64,000 bases of DNA from Flagellimonas hadalis (lineage in GTDB: Bacteria > Bacteroidota > Bacteroidia > Flavobacteriales > Flavobacteriaceae), in contig NZ_VNIK02000004.1 in NCBI RefSeq assembly GCF_007785775.2, positions 1-64,000 of the forward strand. Direction: 5' to 3'. How positions within the stretch are numbered: the first letter of the stretch is position 1; each line of letters begins with the position of its first letter. The notes under the pieces are model-generated. The model did not search any database. It saw only the letters and a list, made by a program, of their open reading frames with translations, and had not been told where the DNA came from. The position numbers were made by a program, and so were the translations under genes. Shown in pieces: positions 26,901-36,900 of this stretch.

Positions 26901-27643
26901 TGGATTATAACCGGGTGCGTTTGCGTACGTTGAGGTTCATGCCATCCTTGGTTTGGAGAGGATATCTGGGATCTAAGGTACGTGCCGGTATTTCTTATGA
27001 AAGTATCGAGGTGGAAGAGACGGAGAACAGGTTCATCAACGAGTTCTATGTGGAAAACGGTGAGGAGAACCACAAGAGCTTTTTGGGAGTGGAAGGCGAA
27101 TACAGCTACTCCAACACGGACAATGAAGCCTTCCCGACCCTTGGAATGGCATTCACGCTGCTCGGGGGCTACAAGACCAATGTGGAAGAGCAAGGCAGGT
27201 CCTTTGGTTTCATTGTGCCCAGCCTGTCCATAGATCATAGGTTAATCCCGAGCGGAAGACTCGTCCTAGCCACCAAATTGAAAGGACATTTCAACATTGG
27301 CGATGATTTTGAATTTTACCAAGGGGCAAGCATTGGGGGCAACGATGGATTACGGGGCTACAGGTTCCAACGCTTTACGGGCAAAACCGCATTTTACCAA
27401 AGCTCGGACCTGCGGTATAGTTTTAGGTCCAGACCCACAGGAATCCTACCTATCACCCCTGGAATATACGGGGGTTTCGATTATGGTCGGATTTGGTTTC
27501 CAGGCGATACGTCCCAAAAATGGCACAATTCCTACGGAGGTGGCTTTTTCCTGAACGGCGCGGATATTTTGACTGCAAATGCAGGATTGTTCCAAAGTGC
27601 GGATGGGCTCAGGTTTGCTTTCGGGCTTGGATTCGGGTTTTAA
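23924..27643 (+). CDS. Phosphoesterase / kinase-like / outer-membrane barrel fusion lipoprotein
   Basis: 1239 residues. Lipobox-like LVCGC-A after a short signal peptide. Residues about 45-370 are a calcineurin-type phosphoesterase: GDAGQ, GDNIYPAG, GNHDW (127-131), HHPM (about 226) and GHEHT (about 301). Residues about 430-760 hold GDWDRH (609-614) and, after 24 residues, DRDQVF (638-643), resembling the catalytic and metal loops of HipA/Fam20/PI4K-type kinases. About 950-1239 read as a 16-strand-type Omp85/surface-antigen barrel (GLRGYRFQRFTGK; terminal FAFGLGFGF). The full protein would place two opposing phosphotransfer-type domains in the periplasm on an outer-membrane anchor. Neither activity is proven. 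Confidence 0.78.
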   Translation: MDMVKHYLLFLLIALVCGCATYETKYAAPFSGKETSDNKELEHTFYLIGDAGQSPMGELNPTLKRFKSVLESANKNSTVIFLGDNIYPAGFVDEKDDAEGNERSKHYLDAQLSTLESFKGKAIFIPGNHDWYSDGLDGLEREEDYIKEALGDKDAFQPKNGCPVEFMDISDKVMVIAIDTEWYLTDWDKHPTMNDKCEIKDRGRFFEELESEIKKNLDKTVIIALHHPMFTYGSHGGQFSFEQHLYPSGGKVPLPVLGTVANFLRKTSGATVEDLSNKKYNELKKRILTLSQFSEKVIFVSGHEHTLQYIEEYGKPQIVSGSGAKTGATRLLNGSKFSTGKNGYAILKVFKDGSSVVDFYGADDASEELLFHTQVLPKDKSTAMTGLSKEFPPYVEASVYTEEEVDKSGFHKWLWGERYRKYYATKVKAPTVDLDTLFGGLKVVRKGGGNQSSSLRLEDEKGKQYVMRDLRKSAERYLQAMAFQDQYIIGQFEDTFTEELLLDLYTGAHPYAPFAMGKLSDAVGLYHTNPTLYYVPKQSVLGDFNSEFGDGLYMIEEHVSDEHDDLESFGRTKKIESTYDLIDKLREDEKYSIDQKEYAKARLFDILIGDWDRHVDQWRWAEFETEDGNKVFKPIPRDRDQVFSRWGDGLIMNFGSRAVPALRIFEGFHKEIRSVKGFTSSPRTFALDMALLSETSMDVWVEQAKFIQEHIDEAVIDRAFLDFPEEVRDETLAEIKDILLARKENLVETAKEYFSVLNKYSVVTGTDKDDHFKVVSLPDGKVEVWGHRIKGGEIKDPFFHKVYDPSYTKEIWLYGLDDDDVFEVATESSKIKVRIIGGQNNDVYQISEKSKKTFVYDSKAKDNTYDEAYGGKINRLDDYDTNTYDFLKIKASNNQILPTIGFNPDDGLRIGLTDTYTFNGFRKNPFTQQHTFNAAYYFATKGYDLGYKGEFAHVFENVNMELNARFTSPNFTLNFFGFGNETVNNDDDDPLGLDYNRVRLRTLRFMPSLVWRGYLGSKVRAGISYESIEVEETENRFINEFYVENGEENHKSFLGVEGEYSYSNTDNEAFPTLGMAFTLLGGYKTNVEEQGRSFGFIVPSLSIDHRLIPSGRLVLATKLKGHFNIGDDFEFYQGASIGGNDGLRGYRFQRFTGKTAFYQSSDLRYSFRSRPTGILPITPGIYGGFDYGRIWFPGDTSQKWHNSYGGGFFLNGADILTANAGLFQSADGLRFAFGLGFGF

Positions 27644-28497
27644 TCCAGATGGAATCGATAAAGATTCCCACCACCATTTTTGTTTCGTTCGTCAGCAATC
27701 AAGAGGGTCTTGTTGTCCAAAAAACAGATGGACTCAATCTGGGTTTGGCAGTTCAAGTCGATGGTTTGAATGGATGCCTTGGAAAAATCGGAAAGCTCAA
27801 AATCCGTCAATAGGAACACAAGGCCATAGCTGAGTAGTGCAATCGTCTTCCCATCGAGGGAAATGTCCGCTCCGGTCACCGAACATCGGTCTTGGTCTCC
27901 ACATAGGAACAGGGAACCTAAAGGTTCCGCGGTATGTTCACCCTCTGTGTCCGGAACCCGATATATCAATGTTTTTCCGGAATAGGGGCGTGTCCTGTTT
28001 TTGGTAAAGATGTACAGATGGCCGTCCAAGTGAAAAAAACCTTCCGTATCAAAATAGAGACTGTCCTTTTCGGGAGGAAAGTTTTTCTGATCGGGATAGT
28101 AGAACGCAATCTTTTTAGCGTTCGGTTTTTTCTTGCCCAATTCGGATTGGGGCACCTTGTATATGGTCAGATTTTTGCGTTCATTGGCATTGTTCCCGAA
28201 ATCGCCGATGTATAAATTGCCATTGTTGTCCAATGCCAAATCTTCCCAATCTTGGTTTTTGGCGTGATCGATTTTGAGGGATTGGAACAGTTTTGCCTTC
28301 CTATCGAGCTGATAAATTTCGTCTTCATTCCCGCTGTCCTGTATGACCCAAACTGTACCTGAAGATGAAACCTCGATGCCCGATACTTCCTTGAGCTTGG
28401 AAGGAAACTTGCCCAACGGCTCCAACTTTCCGTAGGGAGCTTTCTGTGCACAGGCCTGTACAATGATCAAAACGAAAAGGAATGCAATTTTCTTCAC
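27640..28497 (-). CDS. Predicted lipoprotein, beta-propeller-like
   Basis: 285 residues from a GTG that overlaps the upstream stop (GTGA). The start VKKIAFLFVLIIVQAC-A gives a lipoprotein signal peptide; the longer frame to 28536 would add a non-signal N-terminus. The body repeats short blade-like units (VSGIEVSSSGTVWVIQDSGNE, WEDLALDNNGNLYIGDFGNN, IALLSYGLVFLLTDFEL), suggesting a six-bladed propeller like SdiA-regulated/NHL-type proteins. Its stop overlaps that of the large fusion gene on the other strand by four bases. Function unknown. Confidence 0.7.
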   Translation of the reverse strand: MKKIAFLFVLIIVQACAQKAPYGKLEPLGKFPSKLKEVSGIEVSSSGTVWVIQDSGNEDEIYQLDRKAKLFQSLKIDHAKNQDWEDLALDNNGNLYIGDFGNNANERKNLTIYKVPQSELGKKKPNAKKIAFYYPDQKNFPPEKDSLYFDTEGFFHLDGHLYIFTKNRTRPYSGKTLIYRVPDTEGEHTAEPLGSLFLCGDQDRCSVTGADISLDGKTIALLSYGLVFLLTDFELSDFSKASIQTIDLNCQTQIESICFLDNKTLLIADERNKNGGGNLYRFHLD

Positions 28498-29390
28498 TTG
28501 GATTCTTTTAGGGGCAGATAGACCTCGGTTTTCCAATTCAGCTCGTTACCACCCATGTTTGGGTTGTTGTAAAACACTTCAATGGGTTTGTTCTCAACGG
28601 GGATATTGTTTCTTTTGGCATAATCCAGCAATGCATACCAGGCCCTGTCCGAAGTGATGTAGTTACCGTTGTAAATGGCTTTCAAAGATCTCTTGCTAAA
28701 AATGCGCTTGTATGAAATGTCGGGATGGTTGGGCAGTTTTTCGGACCGCACAATGGGATAGCAGAAATTATAGGTCAGCATATTGGCCTTGATGTCCCAA
28801 TTTTCCACTTCCACAAAGGGGAGACCGTTCAGCGTAACCCCGTTGTCCACCAAAAAGGAATTGAGCAGGGAATAATTGGCCATCATGCCCCTTGCCTTAT
28901 TTTCTGGGGTGGTGTTGAGGGCCACACAGGCACAAAAAGAGGAAAAAAGCTCTGCTTCGCCCACAATCGATACCTTAAAATCTTTCAAATGGTCATTCAA
29001 AAACCCATTGAAATCCAAAAGTGTCTTTCGAGACCCTTTTTCAAAATCCGTATCCGAAAAAGGAACGGAAACCTTGTTTTTTAAGGTGTTTTCAGGGTCT
29101 TTGATGTTGACCTTTACCTGGCTCAAGGAATCGTGGATAGGGGTGATGTTCCACTCATAGATGTGAACGGAATCGTTCATGACGATGGTCTGTTCAAAAT
29201 GGGTAGGGCTTTCAAATCGGAGGGGGACCACACTGTCCAAACCCATATTCCAAGCCTTTACAGTTTCATAGATAGTGCCCGGGATGGCCTTTGCCTTAAA
29301 ATTGACCTGATAATCTTGGGGTTTGATGAACAGATACCACAAGAGCACAACCAATAGGAGTATTGGAATGGATATAAAAACCTTCTTCAT
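28494..29390 (-). CDS. Membrane-anchored SRPBCC/GyrI-like protein
   Basis: 298 residues. One N-terminal transmembrane helix (IPILLLVVLLWYLFI) anchors a soluble domain. The first half (YQVNFKAKAIPGTIYETV) looks like a START/SRPBCC fold. The second half (LPFVEVENWDIKANMLTYNFCYP, WYALLDYAKRNNIPVENKPIEVFYNNP) resembles GyrI-like effector-binding domains of the AraC/MerR effector type, which bind small ligands. No DNA-binding domain is present. It lies 23 bases after the haloperoxidase gene and is translationally coupled to the next lipoprotein. Confidence 0.7.
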   Translation of the reverse strand: MKKVFISIPILLLVVLLWYLFIKPQDYQVNFKAKAIPGTIYETVKAWNMGLDSVVPLRFESPTHFEQTIVMNDSVHIYEWNITPIHDSLSQVKVNIKDPENTLKNKVSVPFSDTDFEKGSRKTLLDFNGFLNDHLKDFKVSIVGEAELFSSFCACVALNTTPENKARGMMANYSLLNSFLVDNGVTLNGLPFVEVENWDIKANMLTYNFCYPIVRSEKLPNHPDISYKRIFSKRSLKAIYNGNYITSDRAWYALLDYAKRNNIPVENKPIEVFYNNPNMGGNELNWKTEVYLPLKESK

Positions 29391-29413
29391 AATTCATCCG
29401 TAAAAATAGGAAA

Positions 29414-30745
29414 TTAACCCTTGGTCATGTCGAGTTTGTCCACAATAAATTTTCCTAGGTCACGTCCCTGTTTGATACCCACTTCAATGGCAGCGCGGTA
29501 GTGTATGCCGCCGTACATCCGGCTAATAGCGGCCTCATCCGCTGCTTGGTTGAACGAGGTGAACGAACGGACAGGAAGCCCATACGGGGTCTCCGTATCG
29601 TCGTCAAAGGAGAAGCCGTCCCCAAAAATACTCGTAAGAACGGTGGATGCGGCACCTGAGACCACACTGTGCCCACTCGTATATTCAGGGAATGGGGGTG
29701 TTTGAAGAACGGGCGTCCAGCTATCGTCAATATACTCGTTGATCACGGTCTCGGGACGTATGAGGTTGCTTCGATACTTTTCGTCCCAGCAGCTGATAAA
29801 CCCATCCGCAACGGCAATGGAAGTTTTGGTATAGGCAAAAACGGTCCTTGCAAAATCCGTATCGGCCTTCCTGCAGGCAATTTTGGTAATGCCGATCCAG
29901 TGCGCTCCTGGAGTGATTTTTTTGGTGGCGAACATCAAATGCCCTCGGGTCACCGAAACATAGGGGTTACAGTCCCAAAATTTGGCAATGGCCACCTCTT
30001 CCGAAGCATCGCCTTTGGCGGTCATCTCATTTCGGACTTCATAGACCTCCATCAATTCTTTGTAGAAATCAGAGTCTTTTTCCATGGAAAAAGCTGGAGG
30101 TGGAATGGGTTTGAACTGTGCTGCTGAGTCGATGGCAAAAGGCCTGATCTTCGCCCAGTGCGGTTCAAGACCGTTCATGTAGGCAGGAGGGGTGGGTTGC
30201 CACCGCGAAGGATCGTCGGAATTGACCGAGAACTTGGGCATGGTACGTGTTTCCTTGTAGTTGTCCTTGCCCATCCATGAAGCGATATAATCCGCCACTT
30301 CCATTCCGTAGTCCTTGGAAGCGTTGAACATGGTCTCGTTCTTTGCTGACCAAAGGGTATAAAGACTGTCCCTGAAATTGGAGACTCTTTCTTCGGAAAA
30401 AATAAGTCTTCGGCTCAAATCGATATGGGCAACCAACGCGGCCATCTCAAAATTGATGTTTTCCGTATCCTTGGGGGCCGGAATGTCGCCCAATTCGGTC
30501 AATTGACCCGAAAGCGATTTGTATTTGTCGTCCTTCTTCGCAATGATCTCATAAGCTGCGATGTTGGGATAGGCAAAGATCCTACTGGCCACCGGCGGGG
30601 AAAAGATATCGTGTATCATGACCTCGACCACCTTGTCCACAGATTTGTGGAAATCCTCCGAAGTGACCACAATGGGTTCTTCCTTTTTTTGGCAGGCTGA
30701 TAGCGCCAAAAACACTAACGCAATTAAACTCAATCTTAATTTCAT
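29414..30745 (-). CDS. Vanadium-dependent haloperoxidase-family (PAP2) lipoprotein
   Basis: 443 residues from MKLRLSLIALVFLALSAC-Q, a lipoprotein signal; a longer frame to 30790 is unlikely. The vanadate/phosphate pocket is complete: K323 and R330 (KYRSNLIRP, Kx6RP), SGH with H359 (PEYTSGHSVV), and R409/H415 (SRMYGGIHYRA, SRx5H). The Asp three residues after the last His in PAP2 phosphatases is not present, as in haloperoxidases. Whether it oxidises halides or is a phosphatase needs assay. It follows three FG-GAP lipoprotein genes with a 10-base gap. Confidence 0.88.
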   Translation of the reverse strand: MKLRLSLIALVFLALSACQKKEEPIVVTSEDFHKSVDKVVEVMIHDIFSPPVASRIFAYPNIAAYEIIAKKDDKYKSLSGQLTELGDIPAPKDTENINFEMAALVAHIDLSRRLIFSEERVSNFRDSLYTLWSAKNETMFNASKDYGMEVADYIASWMGKDNYKETRTMPKFSVNSDDPSRWQPTPPAYMNGLEPHWAKIRPFAIDSAAQFKPIPPPAFSMEKDSDFYKELMEVYEVRNEMTAKGDASEEVAIAKFWDCNPYVSVTRGHLMFATKKITPGAHWIGITKIACRKADTDFARTVFAYTKTSIAVADGFISCWDEKYRSNLIRPETVINEYIDDSWTPVLQTPPFPEYTSGHSVVSGAASTVLTSIFGDGFSFDDDTETPYGLPVRSFTSFNQAADEAAISRMYGGIHYRAAIEVGIKQGRDLGKFIVDKLDMTKG

Positions 30746-30755
30746 GACCTTTTGG

Positions 30756-33700
30756 TTATTTTTTGAATGTATAGACTTGTGCTTTATCATCGTTGAACAC
30801 TGCCAACAGATATTTTTGATTGTTCAGTTCCAAGGTTTGTAAGTGTCTCAACGATTTTTTGGTGAAATCGAGACCCAGTTCGGCCCCCAAGATAACCGTT
30901 TCCCCATTTTTGATCAAGGCCCCGGAAAAGGAGTCCAAACGGCCATGGTACGGTTTCACCCCAAAGAAATTGCCTCCGCAAAGTACTTCTTGGGACCCGT
31001 CGCCATCAAAATCATCCACCAAAAATGCTGTAATGGGCGAAACTTGGAGCTCGTTTTGGAACGGGACAAAAACAAAACTGCCGCCATCGTTCCTCAAGTA
31101 ACCCGATTTTAGGGTGTTCACTTCCAAAACCGTGGATTTTTTCAGGACATCCTTTCCGAAGATTTCTTCCATGGTCTTTCCGGCAAAGGATTTATAGCTG
31201 GTGTATTTTTTCCGGAGATAGACCAATTGTGCCGTGAGGCCGTCCATGGACTCCAAGGGATAATATTTGCCATTTTTTTCCATGGCGGTCACGGTCTCGG
31301 TCTGACCATTATCATCAAAATCATCAAAATAGAGCTTCATGGGAAACTCCTTGGAAGCCTTGAATTTGGAATTGGTGCCCCAATTTCCCAACAGATAGTC
31401 CAAATCCCCATCCCGATCCATATCAAAAGCAGCAATGCCCTGCCATAGGCCCTTGAGGTCCAACGCAGCTGTTTCCGTGAAGGTGCCATTTTCATTTTTC
31501 AAGAACTTGGGCGACATCCATTCCCCGACCACTATGAGGTCCGTTGAGCCATCGCCATCAAAATCGCTCCAAATGGCATCGGTGACCATTCCTTTGGAAT
31601 GTTTGGCAAAACTATCGACCAATTGAAACTGGCCTTGGTTGTTTTCCAGCAGATAGGATGTAGCGGGTGCCCCAAATTGAGCCGTCAATGTATGTCCGCC
31701 CACAAAGACATCCATATCCCCGTCCCCGTCATAATCGAAAGGTCTTACAACCGAAGAATTTTGAAAGATTTCAGGTAGTTGGACGCTGGAAAATGATGAA
31801 TCCGTCTGAAGGTAACAGGCGTCCAAAAGGGCATCGGACTCCCCAAAAAAATCACCGCCCCCGGAAGTGATAAAAAGGTCGTTCTTGCCATCGTTGTTGA
31901 AATCTGCAATAGTGGCAGAAACATTTTCCCTGATGGAATCTTTTTGGATGCCATCGAAACGTTGGGCCACGAATATGCTGTCCTGTTGCACATAGATTTG
32001 GGCAGGGAAAAATTTGGATCCACCAAAGAAGACATCGGTTTTGCCATCATTGTTCAGATCACCCTGTGCCAAGGCGGGCCCCCGGTCCGAAACTTGATAG
32101 GGGATGAGTTTTTCACGGTTGAAGTCGGTATAATTGTCCTCAACATGGGTATAGTCCAAGCCCAGATTGCCCTCTACAGGTGTGAATATGGATTTTGTGG
32201 GCTTGTGTAATGTCTTGTAATCGAACGGCTTGGTATTTTCCGGTTTCAGGGTCAAGGTCTGGTTCACCGAAACATCTTTCAGGATTTGATAGGTCCTATC
32301 TGGCCAAATGACCTTAAGTGAATCTACTTTCTGGGCATTTCCGTACCCAAAATGGACCATGGGTTCCGACGAAGCCTGAAAACCACGGGTGGGAAAAAGC
32401 TCCTTGAACTGAAGGTTCCCATTGTGATAGGAATATACCTTGGTGCCAATGCCAAACCTGTTTTTTGGGGCGTAGTTGAACTTGATTTTCAAATAATTGG
32501 ACTTCTTGCCCACTTTATTAATGTACAGGGAGGCGGGCTGGTCTATGTTATTGGTCACAAGGTCCATATCCCCATCCCCATCCAGATCGCCCATGGCCGT
32601 TGCGCCAGAAATCAAGGTGTCCTTGGTGATCCAATCCCCGGAAGTGTCCTGGAACATGAGATTCTTGCCTCCTTTAAAGGTGTAGTTGTGCACATTTCCC
32701 GAGGGCATAAGGTCCAATGCCTTTTCATCCACCAGTTTGGTATTGTCCAATTTCTTCTGAATCTCATTGTTGGAGGCGAACTTTATAAAATCAAGGTCGT
32801 TCGGCCTTTTGGGAATACCATTGGAGATGAACACATCTTGGCGGCCGTCTTGGTCATAATCCCCAAAAAGGGCGCTCCAGCTCCAATCGGTGGCGGCAAT
32901 GCCGCTCATAAGGGCCGTTTCTGTAAAATTGCCGTCCGGTTGGTTCACATAGAGCATGTTCCGGGTAAACTGATAGTGATAGCCAAAACGGTCCACCCTC
33001 ATTTTTTGGGTCTGGATGTTATCGTCCCCTTCCGAAGATTTTAGGGCAACTTCATCTTCTGGCAGCATGTCCAGGGACAGGAAATCGGGTCTGCCGTCGT
33101 TGTTGATGTCGGCCACATCGTTCCCCATGGAGAACCTGCTGGTATGCCCGAAATATTTCCGGAGGCTTTCCGTAAAAGTGCCATCGCCATTGTTCAAATA
33201 ATAATAATCGTCCTCATGGAAATCGTTGCCCACGTAGATGTCGGGAAAACCGTCCTGGTTGAAATCGGCTATGGCCAAGCCAAGACCGTACCCGTTCACC
33301 CCTCCATAGATACCAGCTTCCTCACTTACATCCTTGAATTTTCCATTGTCGTTGCGCAATAATTTGTCGCCGGTCTCGTACCGTCTTTCAAAACGCAGGT
33401 CGAACTTTCCAAAGGAATTTTGGGTATGTACGGCATGGTTCAGGAGGTAAAGGTCAAGGTCCCCATCGAGGTCATAATCAAAAAAAGCGGCATTGGAGCT
33501 GTAGGAGTCAAAATCCAGACCATATTGTGCAGCGCTTTCTGTAAAGGTATTGTCCCCATTGTTGATGTATAGCTCGTTGAATCCATTGAACCCATTGATG
33601 CCCACCACAGCGCATACATAAATGTCCAAAAGCCCGTCCCCGTTCACATCGGCCATGGTGACGCCTGTGTTCCACGTGCTGTTTCCTTCAATCCCGGCTG

Positions 33701-33995
33701 TGCCCGAAATATCTTCGAACTCTAAATTGCCCTTGTTCAGGTACAGTTTGTTCTTGACCTGGTTCCCGGTAAAGAAAATATCGGGAAGGCCATCGTTGTT
33801 GATGTCACCTATGGAAACACCGCCCCCATTGTAGAAATAGAGGTAGTCCAAGATGCTGAGTTCATCCGTTGGGGTGAGCGTATTGGTAAAATTGACCCCA
33901 GTTTCCCCCGGGGTGGGAGTTTTGAAAAGGCTCCCTTCCTTTTTGCAGGACACAAAAAGGACAACAATTACAAGTACGATGCAAAATCTATTCAT
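30756..33995 (-). CDS. FG-GAP/VCBS-repeat, ASPIC-UnbV lipoprotein (third of three)
   Basis: 1079 residues from MNRFCIVLVIVVLFVSC-K, a lipoprotein signal peptide. I count 14 Ca-binding-type DxNxDGxxD motifs in two sets (for example DINNDGLPDIFF, DYDLDGDLDLYL, DFDGDGSQEVLC), i.e. two beta-propeller-like blocks. Between them sits an ASPIC/UnbV domain (KNRFGIGTKVYSYHNG, LFPTRGFQASSEP, VIWPDRTYQIL). Such proteins resemble integrin-alpha/CRTAC1 propellers and are likely surface binding proteins. The gene overlaps its upstream paralogue by eight bases and precedes the haloperoxidase gene. Confidence 0.88.
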   Translation of the reverse strand: MNRFCIVLVIVVLFVSCKKEGSLFKTPTPGETGVNFTNTLTPTDELSILDYLYFYNGGGVSIGDINNDGLPDIFFTGNQVKNKLYLNKGNLEFEDISGTAGIEGNSTWNTGVTMADVNGDGLLDIYVCAVVGINGFNGFNELYINNGDNTFTESAAQYGLDFDSYSSNAAFFDYDLDGDLDLYLLNHAVHTQNSFGKFDLRFERRYETGDKLLRNDNGKFKDVSEEAGIYGGVNGYGLGLAIADFNQDGFPDIYVGNDFHEDDYYYLNNGDGTFTESLRKYFGHTSRFSMGNDVADINNDGRPDFLSLDMLPEDEVALKSSEGDDNIQTQKMRVDRFGYHYQFTRNMLYVNQPDGNFTETALMSGIAATDWSWSALFGDYDQDGRQDVFISNGIPKRPNDLDFIKFASNNEIQKKLDNTKLVDEKALDLMPSGNVHNYTFKGGKNLMFQDTSGDWITKDTLISGATAMGDLDGDGDMDLVTNNIDQPASLYINKVGKKSNYLKIKFNYAPKNRFGIGTKVYSYHNGNLQFKELFPTRGFQASSEPMVHFGYGNAQKVDSLKVIWPDRTYQILKDVSVNQTLTLKPENTKPFDYKTLHKPTKSIFTPVEGNLGLDYTHVEDNYTDFNREKLIPYQVSDRGPALAQGDLNNDGKTDVFFGGSKFFPAQIYVQQDSIFVAQRFDGIQKDSIRENVSATIADFNNDGKNDLFITSGGGDFFGESDALLDACYLQTDSSFSSVQLPEIFQNSSVVRPFDYDGDGDMDVFVGGHTLTAQFGAPATSYLLENNQGQFQLVDSFAKHSKGMVTDAIWSDFDGDGSTDLIVVGEWMSPKFLKNENGTFTETAALDLKGLWQGIAAFDMDRDGDLDYLLGNWGTNSKFKASKEFPMKLYFDDFDDNGQTETVTAMEKNGKYYPLESMDGLTAQLVYLRKKYTSYKSFAGKTMEEIFGKDVLKKSTVLEVNTLKSGYLRNDGGSFVFVPFQNELQVSPITAFLVDDFDGDGSQEVLCGGNFFGVKPYHGRLDSFSGALIKNGETVILGAELGLDFTKKSLRHLQTLELNNQKYLLAVFNDDKAQVYTFKK

Positions 33996-36900
33996 TGAGG
34001 GCAAAAATCTTGGGTGTGTTGTTGTTGATGGCGGTTATGACGAAAACCTTTCCATTTTTATCCTTGAACTGTTTGATGTACTTGACTTCGTCCCGAATCT
34101 TGAAGCCACTGGTGTCGAAATCCTGCCATTCAAAGCCTGATTTGCCATCGCCCAACAAGAGGTTTCCGTAACCGGCATCCAATCTGGAAAACTGTGGCTT
34201 GAACTCGAAGTTGTTTCCGGCCATGATCAAGTCCAGATTGCCATCCTTGTTCACGTCCATGCAGGTGATGTCGCAAATACAGGAGAGCTGTACCCTCGGC
34301 GGAAGGTTTTTGATGGTGAACTTCCCATCTCCTTCATTGATGGCGATGACCGATGCAGAGGTCTCCACCTTTTTCACAATGGATTTGTCCAAAACTTCCT
34401 TTGGAAAAAGCTCGTGTATGGTCCGTCCTGCGTAATCAGATGCCTTAAGGTTCTGTTTCTTGAGTGCGGGCAGTTGTTCTGTAAGCTCCCTCTTTTGGTG
34501 GATGGGATAGTCTTTGCCATCCTTTTGTAGGGTGGTGACCTGTTCTATGGTGCCATTGTTGTCGTAATCATTGATCCACATTTTCATGGGGGTCTCGTGG
34601 GTGGGCTTGTAGTGGAGATTGAGCCCTTGGTTGCCCAAGATGAGGTCCATATCTCCGTCATTGTCCAGATCGGCGACTTCCACAGTGTTCCACCATCCGT
34701 AAAGACTGTCCAAGGAACTGGGCATTCTCACCAGTCTTCTGCCCGTGTTCTTATAAACTTTGGGCGTGTCCCATTCGGCAGTGACAATGAGGTCTTTTTT
34801 GGAATCCCCATCAACGTCCGCCCACTTGGAATCGGTGACCATCCCTGCATCCTTGAGGTCATAGCCCAATCGTTCCGTAACATTGGTGAACGTTCCATCT
34901 CCCATATTTTCAAGCAACAGGTGGTCTGGCGAGATGCCATATACGCCCACTACGCTCCGCGAACCAATGAAGAGGTCCATATCCCCATCGTTGTCAAAGT
35001 CATAGGGGGAAATGGTAGAGATATTCTTGAAAGTGGAAGGCAGTTCGCTTGGGGATTTTGAGAAGTTTCCTTTCCCATCATTGAGGTAAAGTCTTGCCCT
35101 ATAACTGCGCTGCATGCCCACATTGTTGCCACCGGAGCCCACTACAAGATCTAGGTCACCGTCGCCATCGGCATCGAAAAAGGCCGCTGCCACATCTTCA
35201 AATTCCCTGTCGTTTTCAAATACTGATGATTTTTTCTGGGAGACTTTTCCATTGCCCAAGTGCAGGTATAGGATCCCTGGCTGACCTTGCGCCCCACCGA
35301 TAAAGAAATCTTCATGACCATCACCATTGATATCGCCTACGGCAAGCGAAGGGCCTTCTTGCGAAAGTTTCTGGTAGATCAGACCCTCGTAGTCAAAATC
35401 ATTGTAGGCATCTTCTTTGTGGTTGGCCATCATTTTGTTGTCCAACTCGCTCAAAAAGGATTTTTTCAATTCTTTTTTAGGCACTTTGTAGGTCTCCGTA
35501 GCATCGGCATGATTGAAGGTCAACACTTGGTTGGCCTTTACACTTTCCAGTTTTTGGGTGCGATCATCAGGCCAAACGATGCGGATGGAGTCCAAGGCTT
35601 CGGATTTACCCAAACCAATGGTCATACCGTATTCCATTGAGGATTGGAACCCACGTGAAGGAATCAGTTCTTGGTTGATGATGTGCCCATCAAAATAGAA
35701 TTTGGCCAAGGTCCCGACAGCAAAAGGGTTTTTTTCAGATCCTTTGAACCTCAATTGGATATAGTTGTTGTCCAACTGCGCATCTGAATTGTTTCGGTAT
35801 ATGTAGGCCTCCGTATTCACATTGTTGATGACCAAATCCAGGTCGCCATCGTTGTCCAAATCGCCATAAGCGGCACCGTTGGAGCGGGAGGGAAGGTCAA
35901 ATCCCCATTCCTTATTGGTATTTTTGAAGGTGATGTCGCCGTTGTTCCTGTATGCATAATTGGGCTGTGGCTTGATGGGCATTTTGCTGATGATGGAATC
36001 GATGGATTCCTTTTTTCCCGTGAGGGCCATTTTCTGCACGATTTCGTTGGCAAAAAAATCAACAAAATCCAGATCGGTAAGGTCATGGTTGATGCCATTG
36101 GTCACAAAAATATCTTTAAGGCCGTCATTGTCCATATCGAACATGAGGCCTGCCCAACTCCAGTCCGTGGCATCAATACCACTGTAGTAGGCGACTTCGG
36201 AAAAAGTGCCATTGCCATTGTTCAATTGCAAGGTGTTCTGGATATACTGTTGGTAAAAATCCTTACTCTGTTTAAGGTCAAAGACATTGTACCCTTCAAA
36301 TTCCATGACGGATTTCACCCGTTGTTCTTCCTCGGGCAACATATCGGTGATGAAGATATCGTTGTGCCCGTCGTTGTTGATATCGGCAATGTCGATACCC
36401 ATCGCTGAAAGGCTTAGGTGTGAGGTCCACTCCTTGATTTCTTCCTTGAAAGTGCCGTTTTTTTGGTTGATGTAGAGGTAATCCCTTTCGTAAAAATCAT
36501 TGGAAACGTAGATGTCCGGGTACAGGTCTCCATTGAAATCGGTGACCAAGACCCCAAGTCCAAACCCGATGAGGCTACCATAAATCCCGGCCTTTTCGCT
36601 GACATCCACAAATTTTCCATTATCATTGCGCAAGAGCATGTCGCCCACGCCTTTGAAAATGTCCGGGACCCCCTCCCAATCCTGGGCGCGGACCTGACGT
36701 TGCTCGGCATAGCCTAGGCTACTTACCGGTATGTTACTGTTGTTTAGGATGTAAACGTCCAAATCTCCATCCTTGTCATAATCGAAAAAAGAGGCGTGGG
36801 TGGTGAACCCTGTTTTGGCAAGGTTGTATTCGTTTGCTTTTTCAGTGAAGGTCAAATCCCCATTGTTGATGTATAGGTCATTGTCGTGGTTATTGCCTTC

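Noticed and set aside
33900..33930. Short-spaced repeats suggesting a CRISPR array anywhere in the window
   Set aside because: Repeats seen are coding FG-GAP motifs of unequal spacing and sequence; no constant repeat/spacer pattern exists.
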